Positions 26,638 to 34,889 of a stretch of DNA of 64,000 nt are shown piece after piece. Made by a program: the position numbers and the translations under genes. Each line of letters begins with the position of its first letter. Position 1 is the stretch's first letter. The notes beneath the pieces were generated by a model, which made no database searches, had not been told where the DNA came from, and saw only the letters and a list, made by a program, of their open reading frames with translations. This DNA is from Planctomycetota bacterium (GTDB lineage: Bacteria > Planctomycetota > Phycisphaerae > Phycisphaerales > UBA5793): NCBI GenBank assembly GCA_013112555.1, contig JABFGK010000002.1, positions 186,001-250,000 of the forward strand, written 5' to 3'.

Positions 26638-28053
26638 ATGACGGTCACGCAATCGCAGCCGGATCACGCTCGCTCACCGCGCCTGCGGGAACTCGTCCCG
26701 CCTGAGCATCGGTTCGCCGTATCGAACATGCTGCGCCAGGCACGGATGCAATGGCGGCTCGGCAATGCCAGGCCGACACGTGCCCTGTGTGAGCAGGTTA
26801 TTGAGACGTACCCGTCCTGCCGCACAGCCCATCGCCTGGCCCTGAAAGGCGCTCGGGCTGAACATGCCTGGGATCGGCATGCACAACTTATCCAACTCCC
26901 GACACTCATCTGGCCCAACGATGCGCCGATCACGCTCGAGGCTGCCTGGTTCCACTTTGCCCATGGCCGCCTGAAGGAAGCCCGCACTGCGTGGTCGCGG
27001 ATCGAAATGGTCGCCCGTTCGCGAGATGATTCACTCGACTTCGAGATCGAACTGCTCGAATCCGAAGGACAATACCGCACCGCCCTGGCACTGGCAGCGC
27101 GACGCCTCGGGCGACGCCCGAACAGCTCCGCGCTCCTGATCCGGGTGGCACGACTGGCCCTCAGCGCAGGCCGGCCGGACATCGGCTCGAAAGCACTGTC
27201 CCAACTCGTTCACCCGCCGCGAATCCTGCAGGCCCGCTTGCTCGCTGCGTCCCACCAACTGCACCAGGCACTCGACTGCATCAACAGCCTGATCGCCACG
27301 CAACCGCCGTGTTCACACGATGACTCACCGACCTCTCAGGTCGCCGAGCACCACACGTTTCGTAAAGCCGGCACCCGGGCCGAGTATCTGCAGGCTCGAT
27401 TGCTGCGCGTGGAATGGCTCGTCGCACTCGGTGATCTGGCACGGATCCAGGAACTCGCATCCGAGTGGTTGATCGAATCGGAGTCGATCGAGACCGACCC
27501 GTGCCGCACCGAGGAAGGTGTGGCCCTGGCGCAGGCGGCACTCTCGTTCGGCCAATGGGACGATGCCCTGCGACTGGCCCGGCAATGCCGGCAGACGGGC
27601 GGCTCCATCGGATTGCGGGCACGCGGCATCATGGCAGCCGTGTGTACCCAGTTGAATCGGCGACGACTGGCGACCCTGTGCGCTCGGCCGCTGCGACGGT
27701 CGCGTCACGGCACACAGATCCTCGCAACATGCCATCGGACCGCCATGTACGGGCGCGAACTGGCAGACCAATGGGCACAGCCACAGGATCAGGCCGCTGC
27801 CTCCTCGGACCCGGTCACGAGTGTCCTCAGACCGTTGCTGGAACGCTCAGCCACCGTCCTCGATCGGGCCGTCAAGACGAATCCGAAGTACGCGGATCTT
27901 CGATACCATCGTGCCAACTGCCTCGCAGCGCTGGGCCGCAAAGAGGAAGCCTGCGCTGAAGTCGATGTTGCCCTCGACATCAACACGGATTATCGGAAGG
28001 CCAATGAACTGGCTGAATCGCTCGGGCACGCACCGGCTGCCGTCGCCTGCTGA
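26638..28053 (+). CDS. TPR-type repeat protein
   Basis: A 471-residue protein built of tetratricopeptide-like repeats from about residue 25 (AVSNMLRQARMQWRLGNARP) to the C terminus, where YRHANCLAALGRKEEACAEV-like wording is the clearest TPR (about 428-450: RYHRANCLAALGRKEEACAE). The intervening repeats are degenerate. No enzyme motif, signal peptide or membrane segment is seen, so a protein-protein interaction role in the cytoplasm is inferred. It begins 1 nt after the preceding gene ends and is probably translated with it. Confidence 0.65.
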   Translation: MTVTQSQPDHARSPRLRELVPPEHRFAVSNMLRQARMQWRLGNARPTRALCEQVIETYPSCRTAHRLALKGARAEHAWDRHAQLIQLPTLIWPNDAPITLEAAWFHFAHGRLKEARTAWSRIEMVARSRDDSLDFEIELLESEGQYRTALALAARRLGRRPNSSALLIRVARLALSAGRPDIGSKALSQLVHPPRILQARLLAASHQLHQALDCINSLIATQPPCSHDDSPTSQVAEHHTFRKAGTRAEYLQARLLRVEWLVALGDLARIQELASEWLIESESIETDPCRTEEGVALAQAALSFGQWDDALRLARQCRQTGGSIGLRARGIMAAVCTQLNRRRLATLCARPLRRSRHGTQILATCHRTAMYGRELADQWAQPQDQAAASSDPVTSVLRPLLERSATVLDRAVKTNPKYADLRYHRANCLAALGRKEEACAEVDVALDINTDYRKANELAESLGHAPAAVAC

Positions 28054-28252
28054 GCGCGGGACAGTCCCAGACTAATCCGCATATCCGCTATTACCACGTC
28101 AATCGATAAAGATGCGCCCCGTACGGTTCCCAATTCCCATCGGAATTGGCCGTCGGCGTTTCATGTGGCACTCTTTACTCGGGTCCGTCCCGGCACCGTG
28201 AGCAACACACGAACCTGCCGGCCGCCCCCGTACCCGAAAGGTGTCATCACAT

Positions 28253-29260
28253 ATGAAGAATGCGTCCCATTGCCGCGTGACCGGTGCTGCCGTTTCACTG
28301 ATTGCCGGTCTGACTGCAGCCGCTGCCCCGAGTCTGGCACAGGAAATCCGCACATTTGAAAGCGATGCCCAGACCTGGCTCGACACAGCCCCTGCCAGTG
28401 CAGGGTTCGCGTTCGATGAGTTCTATCCCGGGCTGAACGACAAGGGTGATTTGTGCGATCAATCCGTGGTCATCGACCTCGGCGTCACGCAACTGACCGT
28501 GCGTCGCGTCGGGGAACCTGCCGGTGCCTTGCGGGATGCCAGCAGCATGGCCCAGGTATCAGATGCCGTCCTCTATCGACCGGGCGGGATCGGATCACGC
28601 TGGACGTTTTCCACCCCGATCTACGGCCTGTATACCTACTACGGGTCGGCTGATTCGTCCTCGACCATTGCCATGCGCCTGTATTCACAAGGCGAGTTGG
28701 TCAGCGAGGTGAGTCGATTCGGCGGCGGGCTGGGCGTCTATGCTGTCGGCCACGGCTTCCTGTCTGACATCCCGATCGACAAGATCGAGTTCATGAACAC
28801 CGGCAACGATCCGGCCATCCTGATCGGCGCGTTCATCGGCCTGTACAACGGCGAGCCGTCCCTGGGCCGAACGTACATTGATGGGTACCACGGGCCGAAC
28901 GGGTCGAACGTCGATCTTGATTTTGCAATCTGCACCGAGCCCTTGCCCGATTTCACGCTGGAGGTCAGCCCGCTGTATGCGATGTCAACCGGGCGCTTCA
29001 CCGTGACCGATGCGGCCCCGCAGACCCCGACGTATCTCTTGTACAGTACAACCGGGCCCGGTTCGACGTATGTCAGCCAACTGGATGTGACACTGAACCT
29101 GGCAGCCCCATCGCTGGCTGCACCGCGCACAATCACCGATGCAATCGGATCAACCGAGTGGGCCCTCCCGATCCCGGCCAAGAGTCGAGGGATGGACGTC
29201 TGGTTCCAGGTTGCCCAACCCGGATTGGTCAGCAACGTCATAGCGACCACGATTCAATAG
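28253..29260 (+). CDS. Secreted protein with degenerate shared C-terminal module
   Basis: A 335-residue exported protein; signal peptide about 1-30 (AAAAPSLAQ). Residues about 35-230 form a beta-rich domain resembling lectin-like or extracellular adhesion domains (TFESDAQTWLDTAPASAGF, then GSRWTFSTPIYGLYTYYGS and IGAFIGLYNGE). The last 105 residues follow the shared module (TYLLYSTTGPGSTYVSQLDV, then MDVWFQVAQPGLVSNVIAT) but lack all its conserved cysteines. The ATG at 28253 follows AAAGG. Function unknown; the lack of cysteines shows that the module can do without a disulfide. Confidence 0.72.
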   Translation: MKNASHCRVTGAAVSLIAGLTAAAAPSLAQEIRTFESDAQTWLDTAPASAGFAFDEFYPGLNDKGDLCDQSVVIDLGVTQLTVRRVGEPAGALRDASSMAQVSDAVLYRPGGIGSRWTFSTPIYGLYTYYGSADSSSTIAMRLYSQGELVSEVSRFGGGLGVYAVGHGFLSDIPIDKIEFMNTGNDPAILIGAFIGLYNGEPSLGRTYIDGYHGPNGSNVDLDFAICTEPLPDFTLEVSPLYAMSTGRFTVTDAAPQTPTYLLYSTTGPGSTYVSQLDVTLNLAAPSLAAPRTITDAIGSTEWALPIPAKSRGMDVWFQVAQPGLVSNVIATTIQ

Positions 29261-29274
29261 CATGTGCGAGTGAG

Positions 29275-29293
29275 CCCCCGGCTCTGCCGGGGG
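29275..29293. repeat. CCCCCGGC-type palindrome
   Basis: A perfect inverted repeat, CCCCCGGC-TCT-GCCGGGGG, between two convergent genes. The same element lies inverted at 56805-56823, again between convergent genes. No T run follows, so it may be a REP-like element rather than a terminator. Confidence 0.7.
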
Positions 29294-29349
29294 GGATGGG
29301 ATGACGATGCGCCCCCGCATCATGATGACCACACATCATGCGCCGTCTA

Positions 29350-29883
29350 CTACCTCTTCTTCCGCTCCCACACGAGATGACTCAATTCGGGCGCGATCAG
29401 TTTCCCGACGGCCGTCTCGACCGCATTGACGGACCCCGGAATCGCAAAGACGAAGATATCACGAGCCGCTGGCCCCTCTTGCCTGACGGCCAGACCTGCC
29501 GTCGCCCGACTCAACATCGCTGCCGCCCCGACTTCATCCCAACTGAGCATGCGGAACAACTCGCCGAACCCGTCCATTTTCGTGGTTAACAACCGTTCCA
29601 CAATCTCGATCGTGGTATCACGCGGCGAAATGCCGGTCCCGCCCGTCGTGACGACGGCCTGAATCGACTCATCGTCCAACCACCAGCCGAGCACTCGCCC
29701 TATTTCCGATGCCTCATCGGGACAGATCCCCCGCTGCACCACCGTGTGCCCGTGCTCTTCAAGGATTCGACACACCGTATCGCCACCGACGTCGGTCTCC
29801 GCTGTGCGCGTGTCCGATACGGTCAGCACGGCACACTGTACCGCCCGCTTCCCCGCCGCTTCGCGATGTTCATTCGTTGACAA
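29350..29883 (-). CDS. moaB: Molybdenum cofactor biosynthesis protein MoaB/Mog
   Basis: A 177-residue MoaB/MogA-fold protein, which adenylates molybdopterin before metal insertion. Motifs: VLTVSDTRTAETDVGGD (about 17-33), VVTTGGTGISPRD (about 80-92) and the end IPGSVNAVETAVGKLIAPEL. The start is a TTG at 29883, chosen because GGAG sits 7 nt upstream and the family normally begins a few residues before VLTVSDTR. No other moa gene is in the window. Its first 14 codons and upstream DNA are duplicated at 32555-32707. It is transcribed towards the secreted protein gene. Confidence 0.9.
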   Translation of the reverse strand: MSTNEHREAAGKRAVQCAVLTVSDTRTAETDVGGDTVCRILEEHGHTVVQRGICPDEASEIGRVLGWWLDDESIQAVVTTGGTGISPRDTTIEIVERLLTTKMDGFGELFRMLSWDEVGAAAMLSRATAGLAVRQEGPAARDIFVFAIPGSVNAVETAVGKLIAPELSHLVWERKKR

Positions 29884-30009
29884 TGTGATACTCCGGTTCG
29901 TGTGAGTATTGTAGTAGGTCAGGTCGTGACCGTACCGCGTGTCGGGGCACGCTGCCGCATGCCCTCCCTTCCGACGAGCCGCGATCGTGAGTACGCGACC
30001 TCTTGGACC
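29884..30009 (-). promoter_or_regulatory. moaB upstream region, also duplicated
   Basis: The 5' flank of moaB holds a GGTCAGGTCGTGACC palindrome and a CGACGAGCCGCGATCGTGAG repeat unit. From 29840 (inside moaB) to about 29992 it is nearly identical to 32555-32707, including the TTG start and its GGAG site. The moaB promoter should lie here, but no clear -10/-35 pair was picked out. Confidence 0.5.
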
Positions 30010-30248
30010 GTAGGGTGGGCGGAGCACCGCGACGGCCCACCGGCAAATGCATACTGACCGAGCGTAGGGGCACATTGCATGTGCCCCGTGTGGGTGGCAG
30101 TAGGAATTAATTCCTACTGCCTGACCGATGCGTGTGCAATCTTGCTGAATCCCCCTGGATTCCGGCCTGCGCCGGAATGACGGGAGAAACAGCCCTCACC
30201 CCAGGCCCCTCTCCCGCCGGGACAGGGGAGCAAAGCACCCGCTTACTG
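30010..30248. repeat. 239-bp composite repeat, copy A
   Basis: First of three near-identical 239-bp copies (others 31469-31707 and 32723-32961). It is itself built of palindromic parts in fixed order: GTAGGGTGGGCGG with GGCCCACC, GGCACATTGCATGTGCC, a perfect 26-bp palindrome at 30096-30121 centred on GGAATTAATTCC, GATTCCGGCCTGCGCCGGAATG, and a CCCCTCTCCCGCCGGGACAG unit. The GATTCCGG hairpin resembles dispersed repeats known from many bacteria (neisserial dRS3-like). The short open frames across it are shadows. Confidence 0.88.
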
Positions 30249-30307
30249 CCGCGTGCCCTCCCTTCCGACGAGCCGCGACCGTGAGGGAGCGGGCATCAAA
30301 TGTTGCC

Positions 30308-30419
30308 GTAGGCCGGGTCAACGCCGCTCAAAGAGGGGCGGAAGACCCGGCAAACATAAATGCGCACACACCTCATACACCGCCTGCTCTGCGATGCGCC
30401 GCATCTTGAGCCGGCCTAC
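30308..30419. repeat. MITE-like element with GTAGGCCGG ends, copy 1
   Basis: A 112-bp element bounded by inverted ends GTAGGCCGGGTCAA and (reverse) GTAGGCCGGCTCAA. It contains the hairpin arms GCCGGGTCAACGCC and GGCGGAAGACCCGGC and an inner GCCTGCTCTGCGATGC stretch. The reverse complement of the same element, 100 bp long, is at 55430-55529. It encodes no transposase, so it would be mobilised in trans if it moves. Confidence 0.72.
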
Positions 30420-30586
30420 CACAGTTGCGCGGCTGGGCTCAGTCTGGTAGGCCAGGTCGTGACCTGATCATATCTCTCAATATGATGCGAGGTGCTGATC
30501 GAAGCCGGGTACACGGGATGGGAAACCCGTCAACCCGCCAGGTTCGTCAACACCAGTTGAGCATCAGCATGGACAACATGGCTGGT
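30420..30586. other. Short spacer before the membrane-protein gene
   Basis: Contains a GGCCAGGTCGTGACCTGATC palindrome near 30449. The remaining bases show no gene or recognised signal. Confidence 0.4.
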
Positions 30587-31339
30587 TCACCGGCGGCCCC
30601 AGACGATAGTAGTTAGAGCATGAATCAGCAATCGAGCGGGCCAGTAGACAATGGCGCAGACACCCGGCAATACAAGCGCCCTAAGCAACAGCCTCCACCT
30701 TGGAGCATCCGTACTCACAGTAGTTGAAAAGGACCCGGGGTTCATGATGCGCGTCTCACTCTCTGCTAGTGTTAGGCCTTCCAGAGAATATGGATCTACA
30801 ATAGCTTCTCTCAGCTCGCGAGTTGCCTGATCCAGGCTTTGCTGAGACATTGCCCTCTTCACGATTGTTGCAATCTCAAGTTCTGAGGGAACATACTGCC
30901 ACGATTGTGTCGTATTGCCCGCTGATACTTGCACTCGAGAGATAGTATCGTCCATCCTCTCAACATGCAGCCGCACGTCAGCCATTCTGAAGTGCAGAGA
31001 AACTGTTTCGTGTGTTCGCAGCAGCAACGAAACGATGGCCGCATCCGCAACTGGCCACATAAGCAAGGTGACACATACTGAAAGCAGTATGGCAGTACGT
31101 TTTGGTCGCAAACAAGTGGTGGCTGGAGCCACATCAGTAGTCGCGGTCCCACATTCCGGGCAGATTGAGATCTCTCGCCCTGCGAGCGGGTAATGACATG
31201 CACCACAGTATAAACCGCTCGGCGACGAAGTGCTATTCACTATTGTGCGTTTGTACCAGAACCAGAAATACACGACTGCAACGAAGCCGATGACTACCCC
31301 AAGGGAAGTCGCCACACGATGCAGGATCTCGGTAATCAC
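30587..31339 (-). CDS. Membrane protein with TM-zinc ribbon-TM plan
   Basis: A 250-residue protein, AT-richer than its surroundings. Transmembrane helix at about 12-30, then a zinc ribbon with C-x2-C (YCGACHYP, about 44-51) and CPECGT (about 60-65), a second helix at about 82-107, a soluble domain (about 115-205) and a last hydrophobic stretch (about 220-240). The same arrangement is seen in the gene at 1442-1918, and CPECG ribbons of this kind are typical of Phycisphaerae. No catalytic motif. It is bounded by repeat copies A and B, which suggests that it arrived or moved as a unit. Function unknown. Confidence 0.65.
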   Translation of the reverse strand: MITEILHRVATSLGVVIGFVAVVYFWFWYKRTIVNSTSSPSGLYCGACHYPLAGREISICPECGTATTDVAPATTCLRPKRTAILLSVCVTLLMWPVADAAIVSLLLRTHETVSLHFRMADVRLHVERMDDTISRVQVSAGNTTQSWQYVPSELEIATIVKRAMSQQSLDQATRELREAIVDPYSLEGLTLAESETRIMNPGSFSTTVSTDAPRWRLLLRALVLPGVCAIVYWPARLLIHALTTIVWGRR

Positions 31340-31468
31340 CGTATGCCCTCACATGTTGCCTGTACGTCAGCATTCTAGGCCAGGTCGTGACCTGACCAAG
31401 AGTGGGAGCACATTGCCACGTACACCGCATCGACGAGCAGCGATCGTGAGTACGCGACCTCTTGGACC
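31340..31468. other. Spacer upstream of the ribbon gene
   Basis: Holds GCATTCTAGGCCAGGTCGTG followed by ACCTGAC (about 31371-31398), a palindrome whose relative, GCATTCTAGGCCTGGCCGAG, sits at the same relative place upstream of the next gene (about 32515). The promoter of the ribbon gene must lie here. Confidence 0.45.
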
Positions 31469-31707
31469 GTAGGGTGGGCGGAGCACCGCGACGGCCCACC
31501 GGCAAATGCATACTGACCGAGCGTAGGGGCACATTGCATGTGCCCCGTGTGGGTGGCAGTAGGAATTAATTCCTACTGCCTGACCGATGCGTGTGCACTC
31601 TTGCTGAATCCCCCTGGATTCCGGCCTGCGCCGGAATGACGGGAGACACGGCCCTCACCCCCGACCCCTCTCCCGCCGGGAGAGGGGAGCAAAGCACCCG
31701 CTTACTG
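31469..31707. repeat. 239-bp composite repeat, copy B
   Basis: Second copy, the same length and order of parts as copy A, differing by scattered substitutions (for example GAGACACGGCCCTCACCCCC in place of GAGAAACAGCCCTCACCCCA). Shares with copy A the preceding GATCGTGAGTACGCGACCTC segment and with copy C the following GACGTGCGCGGCTCGTCGA segment, so it is a recombinant between the two flanks. Confidence 0.88.
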
Positions 31708-31886
31708 ACGTGCGCGGCTCGTCGATCCACAGCAGACGCGGCACCCAACTCCTTCTTAATACACAGTATTGCAGGTCAGGCCGGGACCTGACTTGCCGGC
31801 CTTCGATCTCCAGCATGCTACACACCGTGTGTTCTTTTCTCGCGTCTCAAGTCAGTGTACCACGCTCCATGCCACACATGCCGCCA
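31708..31886. other. Spacer after copy B
   Basis: Contains a GGTCAGGCCGGGACCTGAC palindrome at about 31770-31790; otherwise no gene or known signal. Confidence 0.4.
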
Positions 31887-32459
31887 TCAGGGCATTTCCC
31901 ATCCCAGTACCAGGCGATTCCACACCGTCTGCCCTTCAAGTTCATGTATCTCCGTGACATGGTTCCCGCGATAGTCATATGAGACAATAGCGAATAGAAC
32001 TCCATACCCACGGTATAGCAGCCAACCCCTAATGTTCTGTATCGGGACATCTATCGTCGTTGCATCTCCTACCACTTTCAACTGTGCCATGTAGTACATC
32101 AAGAACTTTTCCGGATCGATCGAAACACTCGCCGCCTGCAAAGCAATATCCACTTCATGCGAGTCCTTACCTGACCTGTCATTACACATCCACGCCGTAT
32201 CCGCAGCACCAAGATCCTGTAACGGATAGCCTGTGCTGAACGTCAGGGTGTTCAAGTCCATCTTGCGAAACTCGAGCGGAAGCCCAAGAGGGGGAGTACC
32301 CTCACCAGTGCTCGCGTTACCGCTGTTTTCAAAGAGGCCGTAATAACTTGTGCGAAGCCAAGTCTGACCAAGCCGGTAGCCTACGAGAACACCGGCTGCA
32401 AAGAACATAAAGGCAGAAAGGACTAAAGTAATGGCAAACATAGTTCTGGGTATCTTCAT
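31887..32459 (-). CDS. Single-pass membrane protein, hypothetical
   Basis: A 190-residue protein, AT-richer than most of the window. One transmembrane helix at about 5-27 (MFAITLVLSAFMFFAAGVLV), then a soluble domain on the outer side with MYYMAQLKVVGDATTIDVPI and YRGYGVLFAIVSYDYRGNHV as the most regular strands. I do not recognise the family. The ATG at 32459 is chosen because TTGGAG lies 5 nt upstream and the helix begins at once; a TTG at 32480 is possible. It is bounded by repeat copies B and C. Confidence 0.6.
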   Translation of the reverse strand: MKIPRTMFAITLVLSAFMFFAAGVLVGYRLGQTWLRTSYYGLFENSGNASTGEGTPPLGLPLEFRKMDLNTLTFSTGYPLQDLGAADTAWMCNDRSGKDSHEVDIALQAASVSIDPEKFLMYYMAQLKVVGDATTIDVPIQNIRGWLLYRGYGVLFAIVSYDYRGNHVTEIHELEGQTVWNRLVLGWEMP

Positions 32460-32554
32460 AACGTCTCCAATGGAGGACAACCACTTGCTCTATCCACTCT
32501 GCCCACGTTCGAAGCATTCTAGGCCTGGCCGAGACCTGACAGACGACGCGCTGC

Positions 32555-32707
32555 ACCGCCCGCTTCCCCGCCGCTTCGCGATGTTCATTCGTTGACAATG
32601 TGATACTCCGGTTCGTGTGAGTATTGTAGTAGGTCAGGTCGTGACCGTACCGCGTGTCGGGGCACGCTGCCGCGTGCCCTCCCTTCCGACGAGCCGCGAC
32701 CGTGAGG
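32555..32707 (-). pseudogene. Duplicated 5' end of moaB with its leader
   Basis: About 153 bp match 29840-29992 almost base for base. This includes the moaB leader, the GGAG site, the TTG start (32598-32596) and the first 14 codons; similarity then stops abruptly within the codons for RAVQ. The fragment is open on into unrelated sequence but cannot make MoaB. It shows that the repeat units were copied together with the edge of moaB. Confidence 0.75.
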
Positions 32708-32722
32708 GAGCGGGCAACAAAT

Positions 32723-32961
32723 GTAGGGTGGGCGGAGCACCGCGACGGCCCACCGGCAAATGCATACTGACCGAGCGTAGGGGCACATTGCATGTGCCCC
32801 GTGTGGGTGGCAGTAGGAATTAATTCCTACTGCCTGACCGATGCGTGTGCACTCTTGCTGAATCCCCCTGGATTCCGGCCTGCGCCGGAATGACGGGAGA
32901 AACAGCCCTCACCCCAGGCCCCTCTCCCGCCGGGACAGGGGAGCAAAGCACCCGCTTACTG
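32723..32961. repeat. 239-bp composite repeat, copy C
   Basis: Third copy of the composite unit, nearly identical to copy A (including GAGAAACAGCCCTCACCCCA). It ends 44 nt before the yifB stop codon, in the segment GACGTGCGCGGCTCGTCGAG shared with copy B. Confidence 0.88.
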
Positions 32962-33005
32962 ACGTGCGCGGCTCGTCGAGCCACAGCAGACGCGACGCCC
33001 GCCCC

Positions 33006-34589
33006 TCAATACACCCCCTGCCCGCTCAACATCCGATCCAGCAACCGATACTGCACCGCTTCGGCAATATGCTGGGACTGCACATTCGCACATCCATCCA
33101 GATCGGCAATCGTCCGGGCCACCCGGCGGATCTTGTCATAGGCCCGGGCACTCAACCCGAGTTCGCTCACTGCCTGGCCGAGTAACGAAACACTCGCATC
33201 ATCCAGCGGGGCATGTTTGTCCAACTGCCGGCCACTCAATCGGCTGTTAACATGATCATGCCCCTGGCGATCGAACTGCACCTGCCGGGCTGCCAGCACC
33301 TTCTTTCGCAGCACTGCACTCGACTCACCGTCCGGCCGACTTCGCAGTTTCGAAAACGGCAACGCCGGCACTTCCACATGTATATCAATCCGATCTAATA
33401 ACGGCCCGGACAGCCGAGATAAGTACCGCTCCATGGTCCGCCGTTCATAAGCATCCGTCGGCATGGCCCCGCGCGGCGTGGGATTCAGCGCAGCCACCAG
33501 CATGAAATCGGCAGGAAACCGCACCGTGCTCTGGGCCCGCGAGATCGTGACCACCCCATCCTCCAGCGGTTGCCGCAACGTTTCCAATACCGACCGACTG
33601 AACTCCGGCATCTCATCGAGAAACAGCACCCCGCGATGGGCCAGACTCACTTCGCCGGCCCTCGGGATCGTGCCGCCACCGATGATGGCCGGCCCGCTGG
33701 CAGTATGATGCGGCGTGCGCACCGGCCGCAGGACCTTCAACCCTTCATCGCGATCCATCATTCCCACGGATGAGTAAATCCGCGTCACTTCCAGCGCTTC
33801 ATCACGCGACAGCGTCGGCAACAAACCCGGCAGCGCCTTGGCGAGCATCGTCTTTCCGGTCCCGGCAGGGCCCAGCATGATAATGTTGTGATTGCCTGCC
33901 AGTGCGATCAACAATGCCCGCTTGACCGTCTCCTGGCCTTTCACATCTGCAAAATCAACTTCAGGACATGCCTCGGCTGCCAGGGCTTCGAAATCCAGCG
34001 GGACAGCCGGCTGTATCCCATGCCCATCAATCCCATTGAGCAACGCCACCACAGACGACAGCGTCGTGGCACCGAGCACTTCGACTCCCTCCACGGCCGC
34101 CGCTTCGCGCGCATTGTCTTTGGGAAGAATGACGCCCTTCAACTTGCGTTTGCGGGCATGCAGTGCCATTGCGATCGCGCCATTGATGGGCCGAAGCCGA
34201 CCATCCAGTGCCAGTTCGCCGGCTATCAGATATTCACGGTAATCAAGAGGTGCTGGTTGCGCATCCGCGCCCTCGCGCTTCCGACCCCCCCCAGGCGGCA
34301 TGATCATCCCGTTGGCCAGCAACAACCCGACCGCCACCGGCAGGTCATAGATCGGGCCCTCTTTTCGCACATCGGCCGGGGCCAGATTCACCAGCAGCCG
34401 GGCATCGGGAAACTCGTAGCCGCAGTTGGACACAGCCGACCGCACCCGCTCCATGGATTCACGGACAGCGGTATCAGGCAGCCCGACGACCGTGATCTTG
34501 GGCATCCCGACTTCACAGATATCGACCTCGACTTCACACGGCCCGTCGTCGATGCCGCTCAGCACAAAACTCTGCACTCGCGCCAACAT
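33006..34589 (-). CDS. YifB/ComM family Mg-chelatase-like AAA+ ATPase
   Basis: A 527-residue protein of the YifB (ComM) family. An N-terminal Lon-protease-like domain (about 1-190: EVDICEVGMPKITVVGLPD, DLPVAVGLLLANG) precedes the AAA+ core with Walker A GPAGTGKT (240-247) and Walker B VLFLDEMPEF (about 321-330), the HHTASG loop, and the Mg-chelatase C domain (LSARAYDKIRRVARTIADLD). ComM is a hexameric helicase that drives branch migration during natural transformation. A serine-free inserted loop (about 100-115) is not usual. No competence gene is adjacent, though a PilT-type ATPase is at 59726. Confidence 0.93.
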   Translation of the reverse strand: MLARVQSFVLSGIDDGPCEVEVDICEVGMPKITVVGLPDTAVRESMERVRSAVSNCGYEFPDARLLVNLAPADVRKEGPIYDLPVAVGLLLANGMIMPPGGGRKREGADAQPAPLDYREYLIAGELALDGRLRPINGAIAMALHARKRKLKGVILPKDNAREAAAVEGVEVLGATTLSSVVALLNGIDGHGIQPAVPLDFEALAAEACPEVDFADVKGQETVKRALLIALAGNHNIIMLGPAGTGKTMLAKALPGLLPTLSRDEALEVTRIYSSVGMMDRDEGLKVLRPVRTPHHTASGPAIIGGGTIPRAGEVSLAHRGVLFLDEMPEFSRSVLETLRQPLEDGVVTISRAQSTVRFPADFMLVAALNPTPRGAMPTDAYERRTMERYLSRLSGPLLDRIDIHVEVPALPFSKLRSRPDGESSAVLRKKVLAARQVQFDRQGHDHVNSRLSGRQLDKHAPLDDASVSLLGQAVSELGLSARAYDKIRRVARTIADLDGCANVQSQHIAEAVQYRLLDRMLSGQGVY

Positions 34590-34889
34590 TGCGACCCACT
34601 ATAGCGGGAAACGGACACCCTGACAAGTACCGAACCACAGCATGTCAGCCCACGGCTCTGACGTGGGGCGATGCGTCCTCTTGCTCCCTCTCCCGCGGTG
34701 AGAGGGGCCCGGGGGTGAGGGCTGCTCCTCTTCAGTAGGGGCACGCTGTCGTCGACGCTGCGCGAAGCCGAACGGCCGAAATCCCCACGGCCTCCCCCGG
34801 GGGCGCCGCGAGAGGAACCCGCGTTCCGATCCGAAATGCGTACAATACTATATCGAATAACACACTGAGAACTACTGAGAGGTGAAGCC
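34590..34889. other. Divergent intergenic region with repeat remnants
   Basis: 300 nt between yifB and the gene at 34890. It contains CTCCCTCTCCCGCGGTGAGA with a matching GGGGGTGAGGG part (about 34684-34721) and a GTAGGGGCACGCTGTCGTCG unit near 34737, both related to the repeat families at 30010-32961. No gene is seen. GAGAGGTGAAG just before 34890 is the ribosome site of the next gene. Confidence 0.5.

Noticed and set aside
31591..33141. Short open frames in the composite repeats, such as those reading ESPWIPACAGMTG
   Set aside because: These are translations of palindromic repeats that appear in all copies; such strings are well-known false proteins in many genomes.
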